Counted from the stretch's first letter, positions 11,398-20,879 are shown. The stretch is 64,000 nt of DNA from Tiliqua scincoides (GCF_035046505.1 NC_089829.1:26923109-26987108), one strand, 5' to 3'. Program-made: numbers and translations. Notes: generated from the letters alone by a model not told the origin.

Positions 11398-12190
11398 GGG
11401 CAGGAGGTCTGGTCTAGAGCAGGGGTGTCCAAAGTTTTTGGCAGGAGGGCCACATCAGTTCTCTGACACTGTGTCGGGGGCCGGGGGGGGAGAATTAATT
11501 TACATTTAAAATTTGAATAAATTTACATAACTTTACATAAATGAATATATTAAAGATGAACCTATATGAATGAATGAGGGTCTTGCAATAGCTCAATGCC
11601 TATAAAAGGCCTTGCACAAAGCAAGACTGGCCTTTCCTTTGCTGCCACTGCTGCATCATAGATGTGAAAGAGCAAGCAGTGGAGGGAGCTCTCATCCCAC
11701 AGCTCACACGAGAGGTCAAACAGTCGCCCTCACGCTGAGAGAAGTTGCGTTGGGCCAGTGTGGGCTTCAACAAATCTCCGGAGGGCCAGAGGCTCATTGG
11801 AGACTGGGGGCTCCCTGAGGGCCGCATTGAGAGGCCTCAAGGGCCACAAGTGGCCCCCGGGCCAGGGTTTAGTCACCCCTGGTCTAGAGGGTTGAGACTC
11901 CATTTGCCTGAAGATAACATCCGAAGGTCGCCAGTTCGAGGCCACCGGCACCGTTCGACCTTGAAGCAGCTGACAAGCTGAGCTGAGTTATTCCATCTGC
12001 TCTGAGTGTGGGAGGATGGAGGCCAGATCAGAATGAAACATCTGAATTGTTGTAGCTCTTGAAAGATAGAGCCTTCTTTCAATTGTAAAAATCCCTACGG
12101 GGATTTAAATTGGCCTGCCTATGTAAACCGCCTTGAATAAAGTCTGAGGAGAAATCTGAGGACCTAGAAAGGTGGTATATAAATACCTGC
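11398..12190 (+). mobile_element. tRNA-derived SINE split by a hAT insertion
   Basis: The SINE head (gcaggaggtctggtctagag) is at 11398-11419 and resumes at 11882. The tRNA-like part has a consensus pol III B box GTTCGAGGC (11934-11942). The 3' part 'tgtaaaccgccttgaataaag' plus 'aaaggtggtatataaatacc' resembles the tails of L2-type LINEs. Four relatives occur here: 27608-28002, 41425-41811, 55573-55875 and 62484-62938. The family name is not known to me with certainty. Confidence 0.85.
11420..11881. mobile_element. Non-autonomous hAT inserted in a SINE, perfect 8-bp TSD
   Basis: Starts CAGGGGTGTCCAAAGT and ends with the inverted TTTAGTCACCCCTG. Exact duplications GTCTAGAG lie at 11412-11419 and 11882-11889; one belongs to the host SINE head. 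A same-family copy with its own perfect TSD is at 15626-16082. No transposase frame. Confidence 0.95.
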
Positions 12191-12229
12191 ATTTGGAGGC
12201 CAATATGGTCTAGAAAAAAGGCACCGGGG

Positions 12230-12466
12230 GGCACAAATTATGCATGCAATAAAAATTATGCATGGGATGGATGGAGAGGATAAAAGGATGTTCTTTTCCC
12301 TCTCAAACAACACCAGAACCTGGGAACATCTACTAAAACTGAGTGGTGGGAGAGTTAGAACAGACAAAAGGAAATATTTCTTTACCCAGTGTGTAATTAA
12401 TCTGCCACAGATTAAACTCCTTGCCACAGGATGTGGTGATGGTGTCTGGTCTAGATGCCTTTAATA
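12230..12466 (+). mobile_element. CR1 LINE fragment, end of ORF2
   Basis: Nucleotide match to the CR1 segment encoding the 'LSHNTRTRGHPLKLSVGRVRTDKRKYFFTQ' region and 'tccttgccacaggatgtggtgatggtgtctggtctagatgccttta', stopping exactly where the copies at 24660 and 26640 continue 'aaaggggattgg'. An L2 fragment follows at once, so the CR1 was interrupted or broken here. Confidence 0.85.
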
Positions 12467-13165
12467 ATAAAAATAATAATAATAAAACTTTATTTATATC
12501 CCGCCCTTCTCCCCAAAGGGACCCAGGGCGGCTCACAACATATTAAAAACAAATTAAAAACATAATTAACCACAAATAACAACATATTAAAAACACATTA
12601 ACATATACCCATAAAAACCATAGTCAGATAAAAAGTCAGATAAAAGGAGCAAAACGTAGCAAATCAGAGGAATCAGGCCTGTAAAAATACTAAAAGATAC
12701 AGAAAAGATGTTTAAAAAGGCCATGCACTCAGAAGGCTTCTTTAAACAAAAATGTCTTCAGGCCTTGCCGAAAAGTCTCAAGGGAGGGAGCCATTCTCAA
12801 GTCAAGGGGAAGGGAGTTCCATAATGTTGGTGCCACTACTGAGAAGGCCCTATTTCTTGCCGCCGCCCCACGTACCTCCTTAGGCGGCAGCACTTGTAAA
12901 AAGGCCTTCTCTGATGACCTAAGAGGACGAGCCGGATTGTACGGAAGTAGGCGATCTCTGAGATACCCTGGCCCAGAGCAGTATAGGGCTTTAAAGGTCA
13001 AAACCAGCACCTTGAATTGGGCCTGGAAACGAATGGGCAGCCAATGCAGCCCCCGGAGAAGCGGGCTGACAGAGTCAAACCGCCTACCTCCATTGACCAC
13101 ACGGGCCGCCGCATTCTGCACTCATTGCAGTTTCCGAACCGTCTTCAGGGGCAGCCCCACATAAA
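12467..13165 (-). mobile_element. L2-type LINE, 3' part with C-terminal ORF2
   Basis: On the minus strand 13121-12729 is open for 130 residues and carries the LHWLP motif (about residues 25-29), followed by FKVLVLTFKAL and a NSLPLDLR segment, the C-terminal module shared by L2-clade ORF2 proteins after the reverse transcriptase. The 3' end is the ttatttatatcccgccc stretch and ATT repeats at 12467-12500. It is 5'-truncated: endonuclease and reverse transcriptase core are absent. The frame is still open, so it is not very old. Confidence 0.85.
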
Positions 13166-13378
13166 GCACATATCTTAAACATCAGGACAAAATTCCTGAT
13201 GGTAAGGGCAGTTTGGCAGTGGAATAGATTGCTGAGGGAGGTGGTGGACTCTCCCTCACTGGAGATCTTCAAGCAGAGGCTTGATAAGCACCTGGTGGAG
13301 ATGCACTGGGAGGATTTCCTGTTACAGGCAGGGGGTTGGATGACCTATTAGGCCCCTTCCAACTCTATGATTCTATGA
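13166..13378 (+). mobile_element. CR1 LINE 3' end of a different subfamily
   Basis: Ends with 'ggccccttccaactctatgattctatgac', the classic CR1 3' terminus with ATTCTATG tail units known from birds and reptiles. This tail differs from the GTTCTTAT-type tails of the other CR1 copies in this window, so it is a separate subfamily and not the continuation of 12230-12466. Confidence 0.85.
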
Positions 13379-13408
13379 CTAAACCTGTTTTATATCTTTA
13401 TTTGCCAG

Positions 13409-13674
13409 GGTGATTATAACGCAGAATGTCAGCAAACCATTTTTTTGGGAGCAAGAAGAGAAACAGCTCCATATTATATGGTGTGGACCAAGCAAAAGTT
13501 ACTACTTCATCTTTGCCAGGAACTGCAGGCCAAAGTAACACTGGAAACCATGGAGATGGCTTTCCACCAAACAAGCGTCACGAAAGGCTTCCTTCACCTG
13601 AGCATAAAAATATAAAAGTACACAAAGTCATGGACAACCTCCAGTTCATGCTCAGAGATTGTAATGCAGGGAGG
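13409..13674 (+). other. Possible protein-coding exon, unassigned
   Basis: A T-rich run ending TTTATTTGCCAG precedes position 13409. From the ATG at 13426 the frame is open for 83 codons, to a strong donor GGAG|GTGAGTATG at 13674/13675; the TGA closing the frame is part of the donor. The predicted peptide (MSANHFFGSKKRN... ending VMDNLQFMLRDCN) is hydrophilic and without repeats, and no family is recognised. An in-frame stop (13417-13419) lies just before the ATG, so it would have to be a first coding exon. The frame read from 13409 is also open for about 68 codons, which weakens the case. It lies between CR1 fragments. Chance remains the likelier explanation. Confidence 0.25.
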
Positions 13675-13716
13675 TGAGTATGTGCATGAATAAGGAGTTG
13701 TGGTTTGCATATTCAT

Positions 13717-13805
13717 GGAATCATAGAGTTTGAAGGGACTTCATTGATAATTGTATCCAACCCCCTGCCTGTACAGGCTGTCCACTCACCCTCATGTAGA
13801 CTAAT
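13717..13805 (-). mobile_element. CR1 LINE 3' tip
   Basis: Reads 'ggaatcatagagtttgaaggg' followed by 'tccaaccccctgcc', the reverse complement of the CR1 3' terminus seen at 13320-13378. Only the last ~90 bp of the LINE are present. Confidence 0.85.
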
Positions 13806-13964
13806 AAGTATATGGAAGAATACTGCAATAAAGCAGTATGGTGAGTTAGTTTAGATGTCTTCCCCTACTCTTGTGGTGTAAAAGTACAGTTCAGAAACTT
13901 ATTTCAGAGATTACACAACCTAGTGTTAAGGAACCATATACAGGTGTGCGCCCTTGGCGACGTT

Positions 13965-14222
13965 CTGGCTAACTCTGGGGATTCAACATTTATGGAGGAA
14001 AAGTCCATCACAGGTTACAAGCCCATAATGGGTATGTTCAACTACCTGCTTCTAGAAGTCGGCTGTCTCAGAATGCCAGATGGAAGGGAGTGGCACCAGG
14101 ATGCAGGTAATTTGTTGTCTTGCGTGCTTCTACAGGCATTTGGTGGGCCACTGTGAGATTCAGGAAGCTGGTTTAGATGGGCCCTGGACCTGATCCAACG
14201 GGGCTCTTATATGTATGATGTA
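13965..14222 (+). mobile_element. CR1 LINE 3' end, diverged
   Basis: From 'gaggaaaagtccatcacaggttacaagcc' to 'gacctgatccaacggggctctta', matching the end of ORF2 and the 3' UTR of the copies at 24700-24920 and 26670-26890, with decayed tail units. 5'-truncated. Confidence 0.85.
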
Positions 14223-14369
14223 AATCAGGGAATCAGCATGAGGACAATGACCTAAATTTCTCCCTCCCCCACCATTACTGCAGTCCTGACCCAAACCGCT
14301 CCAGAGAAAAGGGAAAAGACAGCTCCTGCTTTAGCCTTGCTGCCCTGATTCTATCAGCCCCCAACTTTT

Positions 14370-14750
14370 TAAAAAATTCATTTCTTCATTTTATACACTT
14401 CTGTTCTGCTTTTCACAAAGTACCTACTAACGTTAAAACAATAACTTTAAAACAGTCACCTGAAAAGCATCTTATAAGGGGACAGGACAGCAATAAAATA
14501 TGTCAGTGAGGCAGATCAAAGGCTTTCACCAAATACTTGAGTGAATAGCAACACTGTCAGTAGGCAGCTGAAGGTTGATGAAGAGGTGGCTTGACAGACC
14601 ATCTCGGGGAAAGAGTTCCAGCACTCCAGTGTTGTCACTCTGAAAAACCTGTCCCTGCTGCCTGCCAAAAGCACTTCAGCATGGGCAGGTGAGAAAGCAA
14701 GGCTCGAGAAGCAGAGTTCAACTGTTTGGTAGGTACACATGGGTGAAGGT
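14370..14750 (-). mobile_element. Old L2-type LINE fragment
   Basis: The minus strand parallels the C-terminal ORF2 region of the L2 at 12467-13165: the plus-strand phrase 'ggggaaagagttccagcactcc' (14606-14627) corresponds to 'ggaagggagttccataatg' there. No open frame is kept. Boundaries are approximate. Confidence 0.5.
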
Positions 14751-14767
14751 GGTCCTTTAGATAATGT

Positions 14768-15284
14768 GCAGTGCAATTCTAACCTGCCCTGGAGCAGACA
14801 GGCCAGCAGGGTTGCTCTGCATCCAAGGCAGGATTGGGGCTGAAAGCGGCTCAGTCTGTGGCAAGGAGAATCGCTTCCCTTACCCCAGGTAAAGTCACAG
14901 CAGCCCTAATGGGGCTACTCCAATCCTTACCTTAAGAGGTAGCGCAAATCTGAAGAGCCCGAGACTGCCCTGGGCTGTCTGGGAACTGGGTTAGGACCCA
15001 GAATAACTGCCAAATCCTGGCCCCGCTTCCTGGTCCCTGCCTGCCCCCAGGAATGCCCACTGCCAGCCCTGTCCCCACCCTGAAATGGCTCTCTTCTGCC
15101 TCCTCCCCACGCTCCCCCAGACCCCTGCATCAGTTGAGCTCGGCCAGTACAATTTACCCTCTCCCTGGTGCCCCTGTCAGCTTGGGGAGTCTGGCGCACA
15201 TCCGTGCTTTATGGCACTTTTGCAGCACTCCTGGGGTGGTCCAAGTGACTTGTATCGGCCCAAGAGCCCATTAGGATTGCACCC
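14768..15284. mobile_element. Harbinger-like MITE, long GC-rich subfamily
   Basis: Left end GTGCAATTCTAACCTGCC, right end CATTAGGATTGCACCC followed by TTA. The body follows the copy at 10280-10822 ('cgcttcccttaccccaggtaaag', then 'ggtagcgcaaatctga'), including the poorly preserved central inverted repeat. Confidence 0.75.
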
Positions 15285-15625
15285 TTAGTCACTGGTAGTT
15301 TGGCAGTTTGGAAGTTGCATAAATCTCAGGAGATTTGATCATGTGAAATCTACAGTTGTGTCTCCTCCTCCCCCTTACAATGGCAGGGGATCAAACCTGA
15401 AGTTAGAGAAGTTCACTGTGACCCAGTTTAAGATGTTCCGATCTTGTCCGAGTATCTCATTGAGAAACAAAATGGCTGTTTTGTGCTGCCAGCCTTTACT
15501 TGAGCTACTTCTTCTTCCAGTAGATGAACAGATAGATACACATGATTAATTCATAAGCTAGTCCTACCGGACAGAGCAGTGCAGGGTAAAGGTTTCAGTG
15601 TTCCAGATGATTTAATGAACTAAAC
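15285..15625. other. Unique non-coding DNA
   Basis: No repeat or gene recognised. Confidence 0.4.
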
Positions 15626-16082
15626 CAGGGGTCTCCAAACTTTTTGGCAGGAGGGCCACAGCATCTCTCTGACACTGTGTCGGGGGCCGGGGAAAAAAAA
15701 GTATTAATTTACATTTAAAAATTAGAATAAATTTACATAAATGAATTTATTAGAGATGCAACTTGTATGAATGAATGAAGGTCTTGCAGTAGCTCAAGGC
15801 CGATAAAAGGCCTTGCACAAAGTAAGGCCAGCCTTTCCTTCACTGCCACTGCTGCATCACAGACATGAAACAGCAAGTAGTGGAGGTAGCCCTCGTCCCA
15901 CAGCTCAGGTGAGAGGTTGAATAGTCATCCTCATGCTGAGAGCACTTGCATTGGGCCAGCATGGGTTCCAGCAAGTCTCCAGAGGGCCAGAGGCTCATTG
16001 GAGACTGAGGGCTCCCCTAGGGCCTGATCGGGAGCCCCTGAGGGCCGCAAGTGGCCCCCGGGCCTGGGTTTGGGCACCCCTG
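15626..16082. mobile_element. Non-autonomous hAT, perfect 8-bp TSD
   Basis: Starts CAGGGGTCTCCAAACT and ends TTTGGGCACCCCTG, with exact duplications AACTAAAC at 15618-15625 and 16083-16090. Near-full alignment by eye with the copy at 11420-11881 ('ggcaggagggccaca', 'ctctgacactgtgtcggggg', 'gtggcccccgggcc'). Confidence 0.95.
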
Positions 16083-16459
16083 AACTAAACAAACACTGAA
16101 GATGTAGGGTGGGGGCTTTGCCCCCTCATGTCAATCATGCTGTGACTTAGGCATCTACTTTTACTTTTCCACTCGTTAAATGACAACTTGTTAATCCATT
16201 AATGATTTACAACAGGATCCCCATTATTTGTATTTCTTGATTTGCATCTGGAGAAGAGAGCTGAGCATTGTTTGCAAAGGAAAGCGAACTGGTGGGTGTT
16301 CTATCCACATGGCATATTCAGATGATTAATTTCTATTGCATATATTTTCTGTATATCAATGACAGTTTTGCAGTCTCTTGGAGACAAGTTTATAGGATCT
16401 CAGGCTGGCCTGTCCATGAGCCTGACTGAGGCCTTGGAAGGTGGATTGGCAGGGGTCTA

Positions 16460-16610
16460 GCAGCAACTGTTACCCTGCACATGCCCTATCACATCTGATC
16501 TCGGAAGCTAAGCAGGGTCAGGCCTGGTTAGTACTTGGATGGGAGACCGCTTGGGAATACCAGGTGCTGTAGGCTTATACCATAGTCTTTCGAGACTGAA
16601 GGTTGCCAAC
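16460..16610 (+). mobile_element. 5S rRNA-derived SINE (5S-Sauria type)
   Basis: The head is a 5S rRNA gene derivative with the internal promoter visible: box A AAGCTAAGCAGGGTC (16505-16519), the intermediate element around 16522-16538, and box C GGATGGGAGACCGCTTGGGA (16538-16557). The 3' part 'accatagtctttcgagactg' plus 'aaggttgccaac' is shared with a LINE 3' end at 31320-31794. Flanks tggcaggggt (16447-16456) and tggcaggtgt (16613-16622) form a 10-bp TSD with one mismatch. The A and C boxes are nearly intact, so pol III initiation is conceivable. Confidence 0.93.
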
Positions 16611-16666
16611 CATGGCAGGTGTACCCATCTCCTGCCTCTGATGCTGCTCTTGTTCTTTGGATTGTA

Positions 16667-17001
16667 CATTGGGCCCTTGGTATCCACAGGGGATCCATTT
16701 CAGAATTCCCTGTGGCTACCAAATTCCACGGATAATGAAATCCGCAGGGGAGGAGGCCCATGCTAGTAAACTGGAAGCTGCTTTTAGAAGCATCCAGGAG
16801 ACCTTCTGAAGTGTGGGGAGGCTGTGCACGACCTCCCTGGATCTCAGAAGGCCTCCTGGACTCTTCTGGAAGACACTACTAGTTTGCCAAAAAACCAGAA
16901 GTGCCTTTCAGAAGCATCCTGGAGGCCCTCCAGCCACGGGTCAGCTTCTACTTGTATTCAAATCTGCAAATGCCGAACCTGCTGATAAGAACGCCTCAAT
17001 G
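16667..17001. mobile_element. Tigger/pogo-like non-autonomous element with TA flanks
   Basis: Starts CATTGGGCCCTTGGTATCC after TA and ends GATAAGAACGCCTCAATG before TA. The inverted ends and TA target duplication fit Tc1/mariner Tigger elements. Related to 30941-31246 and to the fragment at 1-95. Confidence 0.8.
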
Positions 17002-17883
17002 TAATAGAAAGAGGAGAATAAAATGGGAGAGGAAGTGTGGAGGAGAGGAAAGTAGAGATGGCTATAGTGTTGGAGAGGTACCACCATGTAAGGGAAGCCT
17101 GCATTTAGCATGACAATAAAAGAAGCATTTGGCGTACTTCCTTAGGTATCAGGAGGTCTTGCACTGACCCTGCCAGGGTAGCCAAACAATACTCTCCTCA
17201 GCATGCACATCACCTCCTGAAAAACCTCAAGGGTTTTTGAGCTGAACCTCAGCTTCTTCTGCCAGATACCTTACTATTCACCTTAAAAGCAAGAGGATGG
17301 GGCAACCAGCAGCAAGAGCGAGTGTGGCCTGCTTTCTCAAGGGGTTGGGCATGGGCAATGAACTTTGGCATGTGAGCAGGAGTGCTGTTTTCCCCATGAC
17401 ACGTAAGAGGAGATGCTATCTTTTCTTTTCTTCAGTTGCGCTTTCAGTGACCATTACAGATTCTTTGGGAGCTTGTTTTTATTCCTTCATTTGCTGAAGA
17501 ACCTGGAAAAACTGCGTCAAAAGGAAACACCCAGGCAAGCACCTGCCTCCTGTGGAAGGAAGGCAAACTAACTAATGACTTCCCTTCAGCTGAAGATGTG
17601 CAGAATAGTAATTTGGGTCCTAGCAAGCCAGAGGAGGGGACAGGATTTATTGTCGATTCACGGGGCTGTGAATGCCAGCACTGCAATTCTCTACATCTCA
17701 ACTTACAACTGGGATCAATACTGCACTCACAGCTTCCCCTTGTATATTTTATTTATGGAGCACATATTTTGAAACTTTAAAGAAATGGGGGGGGGGGTGA
17801 GAGAATTTATTGTAGCTACCACATTTGATTTAAACCATCTAGGTAGTTTGTTGTTTACTGAAACAAAGACCAACACTGTGTGT
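17002..17883. other. Mostly unique non-coding DNA
   Basis: Holds a purine-rich part near 17020-17060 also seen near 6985 and 21150, and a run of ten G at about 17788. Nothing else is recognisable. Confidence 0.4.
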
Positions 17884-18195
17884 ACATAAGAACATAAGAA
17901 CAGCCCCACTGGATCAGGCCATAGGCCCATCTAGTCCAGCTTCCTGTATCTCACAGCGGCCCACCAAATGCCCCAAGGAGCACACCAGACAACAAGAGAC
18001 CTGCACCCTGGCGCCCTCCCTTGCATCTGGCACTCTGACATAACCCATCTCCAAAATCAGGAGGTTGCACATACACATCATGGCTTGTACCCCGTAATGG
18101 ATTTTTCCTCCAGAAACTTGTCCAATCCCCTTTTAAAGGCGTCCAGGCCAGTCGCCATCACCACATCCTGTGGCAGAGTTCCACAGACCAACCAG
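17884..18195 (-). mobile_element. CR1 LINE 3' end
   Basis: Begins with the reversed tail (acataagaacataagaac), then the reversed 3' UTR and the end of ORF2, up to 'catcctgtggcagagttccacagac'. It closely matches the reverse of 24620-24920, so it is moderately young. Confidence 0.92.
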
Positions 18196-18582
18196 TAAGG
18201 TGGGATTCTAAGTGTGTGTGTATGTGGAAAGACGGTCCCAGTTTCGGTTTGGTTTGGAGTAGGGGAAAGAGTGAATAAGTGACCCACCCACTGGACACAA
18301 GAGAGCATTGACCTAATTGACAGCTCTAGAGGAAACATTGGAAACATTTGTTTGATTAATAATTTAAAAACCTTTTGGTGCATTAAAAATTAAGCCATTG
18401 GTTAATTGGGTGATCACGTTTTAAAAAAAAGAAAGCTACAGGCCATCCTGTACACATTTATGCAGAAGTACACCCCATGTTTTTCCATAGGGCTAACTCT
18501 CCGGTAAGTGAGTATAGCCTTAACTGTTTATAATTAACAATTAAAATTGTTTTGTTTTTAATGTAAGTACACACAGATCTTT

Positions 18583-18752
18583 GCAGAAGTACTCTACCTC
18601 AGAATGCCAGTTGCAAAGGATGGCAAAAGGATGCAGGTCTCTTGTTGTCTTTTGTGCACCCAGAAGCATCAGGTGGGCCACTGTGAGATACAGGAACCTG
18701 AACTACATGGGTCCTTGACCTGATCCAACGGGGCTCTTCTTATGTTCTTATA
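18583..18752 (+). mobile_element. CR1 LINE 3' end
   Basis: 3' UTR from 'ctacctcagaatgccag' to 'ggctcttcttatgttcttat'. 5'-truncated after ~170 bp. Confidence 0.88.
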
Positions 18753-18814
18753 AATCCATGGGTGGTGGACATAATCTCAGAGATTCATTTCTCCCCCTCT
18801 CTCCAGTTACAGCC

Positions 18815-19125
18815 CAAGAAGAGCCCTGCTGGATCAGGCTAAGGGACCCATCTAATTCAGTATCCTGTTTCCCACATTGACCCACCAGGGATGATGGTGA
18901 TGCCTCTTGGTGGTGCCTCTGGGATGATGACAAACAAAAGAGAAAGGCACCTTCTCTTCCTCCTCTGCTCCCCTGTAAATGGGGAGACATACTGTTGCTG
19001 AACTTGGAGGCAGTGCATTGCTGTCATGACTTGTAACCACTGACAGACCTGCCTTCCACAAATTGGTTCAGTCCCTTTTTCAAGCTATCCAAGCTGGTGG
19101 CTGCATCACCACATCTTGTAGCAAC
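18815..19125 (-). mobile_element. Diverged CR1 LINE 3' end
   Basis: Reversed 'gccctgctggatcaggctaagggacccatc' is the CR1 3' terminus, and 'ggctgcatcaccacatcttgtagcaa' is the reversed end of ORF2 (VVMAAS-like). The middle differs from the other CR1 copies here, so it is another, older subfamily. Confidence 0.75.
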
Positions 19126-19744
19126 AGAAGGGATGCTTCTTTGAATACGGGATTGACTGAGACACGTGCGGGTATCATCTTAAAACCAAGGACTTTTTTA
19201 TACCCCTTGGAATTGCCATTTTATTACTGTGTATCAGTTGCCCTAAGATTGTACCTTATTAGGTATCAGTCCTGGACCATATTAAAGATATAATGGGTTA
19301 TATGTCATCCTTAGACCAGCTAGTGATCCTTCTTTGTTATCTGAAAACTACAGTCATCCTGGAGGATCTGGAATGGCTATACACCTTTTCACAACAGCCA
19401 GAAGGGCAATAAGCTTTAGATGGGGGCAGCGGTTAAGTGTGGGGGGGAGCCACAGATCCGCCATTCTTCTCAGAAAGGTTATTGAGGATTTGGTATAGGG
19501 TAGGGATGATGAAATTGACTAACACCATCAGAGTCAGGGGTTGAGAAGGCACACAGTCTACCCAGGAAATGGAATATTTTTTTTATTCCAAAACAGAAAA
19601 AAAGAGTACTCCATCATTCCAAGACAGAGCAGACAATAACATTTGACCATCTGTCTTGTTGGAGAAGTTCAGAAGTTAGTAAAACCAATTTGTTTTTTAG
19701 TAAAACCAGTTTGTAAGTAAAACTCATCTGATATTTGTTTAAAT
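19126..19744. other. Unique non-coding DNA
   Basis: No gene or repeat recognised. Confidence 0.4.
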
Positions 19745-19971
19745 CAGCGATTTTCAGTCTTTTTCATCTCATGGTACACTAACAAGGCACTAAAATTGCC
19801 AAGGCACACCATCGGTTTTTTGACCATTAGCAAGACACACCATGCTGCTGGTAGGAGCTCAAATCCCCCAGTTGCCTTACTAATAAATGACCTTCCCCAA
19901 ATTCCCGCAGCACACCTGCAAACCATCCATGGCACACTAGTGTGCCATGGCACAGTGATTGAAAATAGCTG
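19745..19971. mobile_element. Non-autonomous hAT element
   Basis: Ends CAGCGATTTTCAGTC and ATTGAAAATAGCTG are inverted. The body ('ggtgtgccttggcaa', reversed) is shared with the copy at 34403-34615 in the opposite orientation. The 8-mers at its sides do not match clearly; a Harbinger-like MITE begins five bases beyond its right end and may have disturbed the site. Confidence 0.85.
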
Positions 19972-19976
19972 ATTTA

Positions 19977-20163
19977 GGGCCCAATCCTATCCAATTTTCC
20001 AGTGCTGGTGCAACTGTGGGGATGCGCTAATGGGGCATGCACTGCATCTTGTAGTGGGGCAGCAGTCACAGAGGACTCCTTAAGGTATGGGAACATTTAT
20101 TCCCTTACCATGGGGCTGCATTGTAGTTGCACTGGGACTGGAAAATTGGATAGGATTGGGACC
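19977..20163 (+). mobile_element. Harbinger-like MITE, ~180-bp palindromic family, TSD TTA
   Basis: The element is close to one long imperfect palindrome: GGGCCCAATCCTATCCAA at the left, TTGGATAGGATTGGGACC at the right, and a central 'cttaaggtatgggaacatttattcccttacc' hairpin. TTA lies on both sides (19974-19976, 20164-20166). Ends beginning GGGC and a 3-bp TNA duplication are typical of PIF/Harbinger. Eight copies were seen in this window (also 20536, 29720, 36234, 43355, 45742, 46774 and 60193). Confidence 0.88.
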
Positions 20164-20315
20164 TTAAATAGTAGCATGTTTGATCAATGGATGAAATTTG
20201 AGACCCAAGTATCTTGTACTAAAATGCCAAAACGTTCAATTACAAAGGAATGTCTTTTTCATCAAAGCTGTTGTTTTATTCATACACAATTGTGTGCAGA
20301 TATAATTGATTGCCT

Positions 20316-20402
20316 TACAGTGCAATTCTATGCACGTTTACTCAGAAGTAAGCTCTGTTGACTTAGTGGGGCTTACTCCCCAGTACGTGTGCTCAGGATT
20401 GC
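20316..20402. repeat. Small palindromic interspersed repeat (~87 bp)
   Basis: Arms 'gtgcaattctatgcacg' and 'gtgtgctcaggattgca' plus inner arms 'tactcagaagtaag' and 'cttactccccagta' are inverted to each other. Imperfect relatives: 20438-20527 and parts at 9387-9436, 18465-18520, 27530-27583 and 63134-63180. Probably a tiny MITE; the class is not known. Confidence 0.7.
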
Positions 20403-20437
20403 AGTTCAAGTGATTGCAACTCACATGATCAACTAGT

Positions 20438-20527
20438 AGTGCAATCCTCTGCATGTCTACTAAGAAATAAGCCCCATTAAGTTTCGTGGGAGTTATTCCC
20501 AGTTATTCCCCCTGTGTATAGGTTTTC
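20438..20527. repeat. Small palindromic interspersed repeat, second copy
   Basis: Same outline as 20316-20402 ('gtgcaatcctctgcatgtctac' then 'taagccccattaag'), with a decayed right arm. Confidence 0.6.
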
Positions 20528-20535
20528 AGCCTTAA

Positions 20536-20691
20536 GGACCAATCCTATTCAACTTTCTAGTGCCAATGCAGCTGTGCCAACAGGGCGGGTCCTACATTCT
20601 GGGGTGGGGAGGCAATCATGGAGGCCTTCTCAAACTAAGGGTACATTTGTTTCCTTATGCCAGGGCTGCATTTCATCGGCTTCAGCGCCAG
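20536..20691 (+). mobile_element. Harbinger-like MITE lacking its right end
   Basis: Follows the 180-bp family from 'aggaccaatcctattcaac' to 'gggctgcatttcatcgg', then passes at about 20691 into 'tacacgtctactcagaagtaa', which is part of the small palindromic repeat. The expected right arm (TTGGATAGGATTGGGCC) is missing. Confidence 0.7.
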
Positions 20692-20879
20692 CCTGTACAC
20701 GTCTACTCAGAAGTAATTTTCTTCCCAGGTATCTGTGGATTGCACACACGGATTGCACCTTTAGTTTGTCTAAATTGAGAGACTGCTCATAACAGTTGCA
20801 CTTAGCATTTTCATTGTGGTGTTAGAAAACTCATAGTGTTTGTTGTACTTTATCTCAATCACCCTGTGAACAGCCTCTT

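Noticed and set aside
11880-11990. Functional tRNA gene
   Set aside because: Only A/B-box-like parts fit; no cloverleaf can be drawn and the sequence continues into a SINE body.
16460-16610. Genuine 5S rRNA gene
   Set aside because: The 5S part is shorter than the ~120-nt gene, diverged, and fused to a LINE-type tail with flanking TSDs, so it is a SINE.
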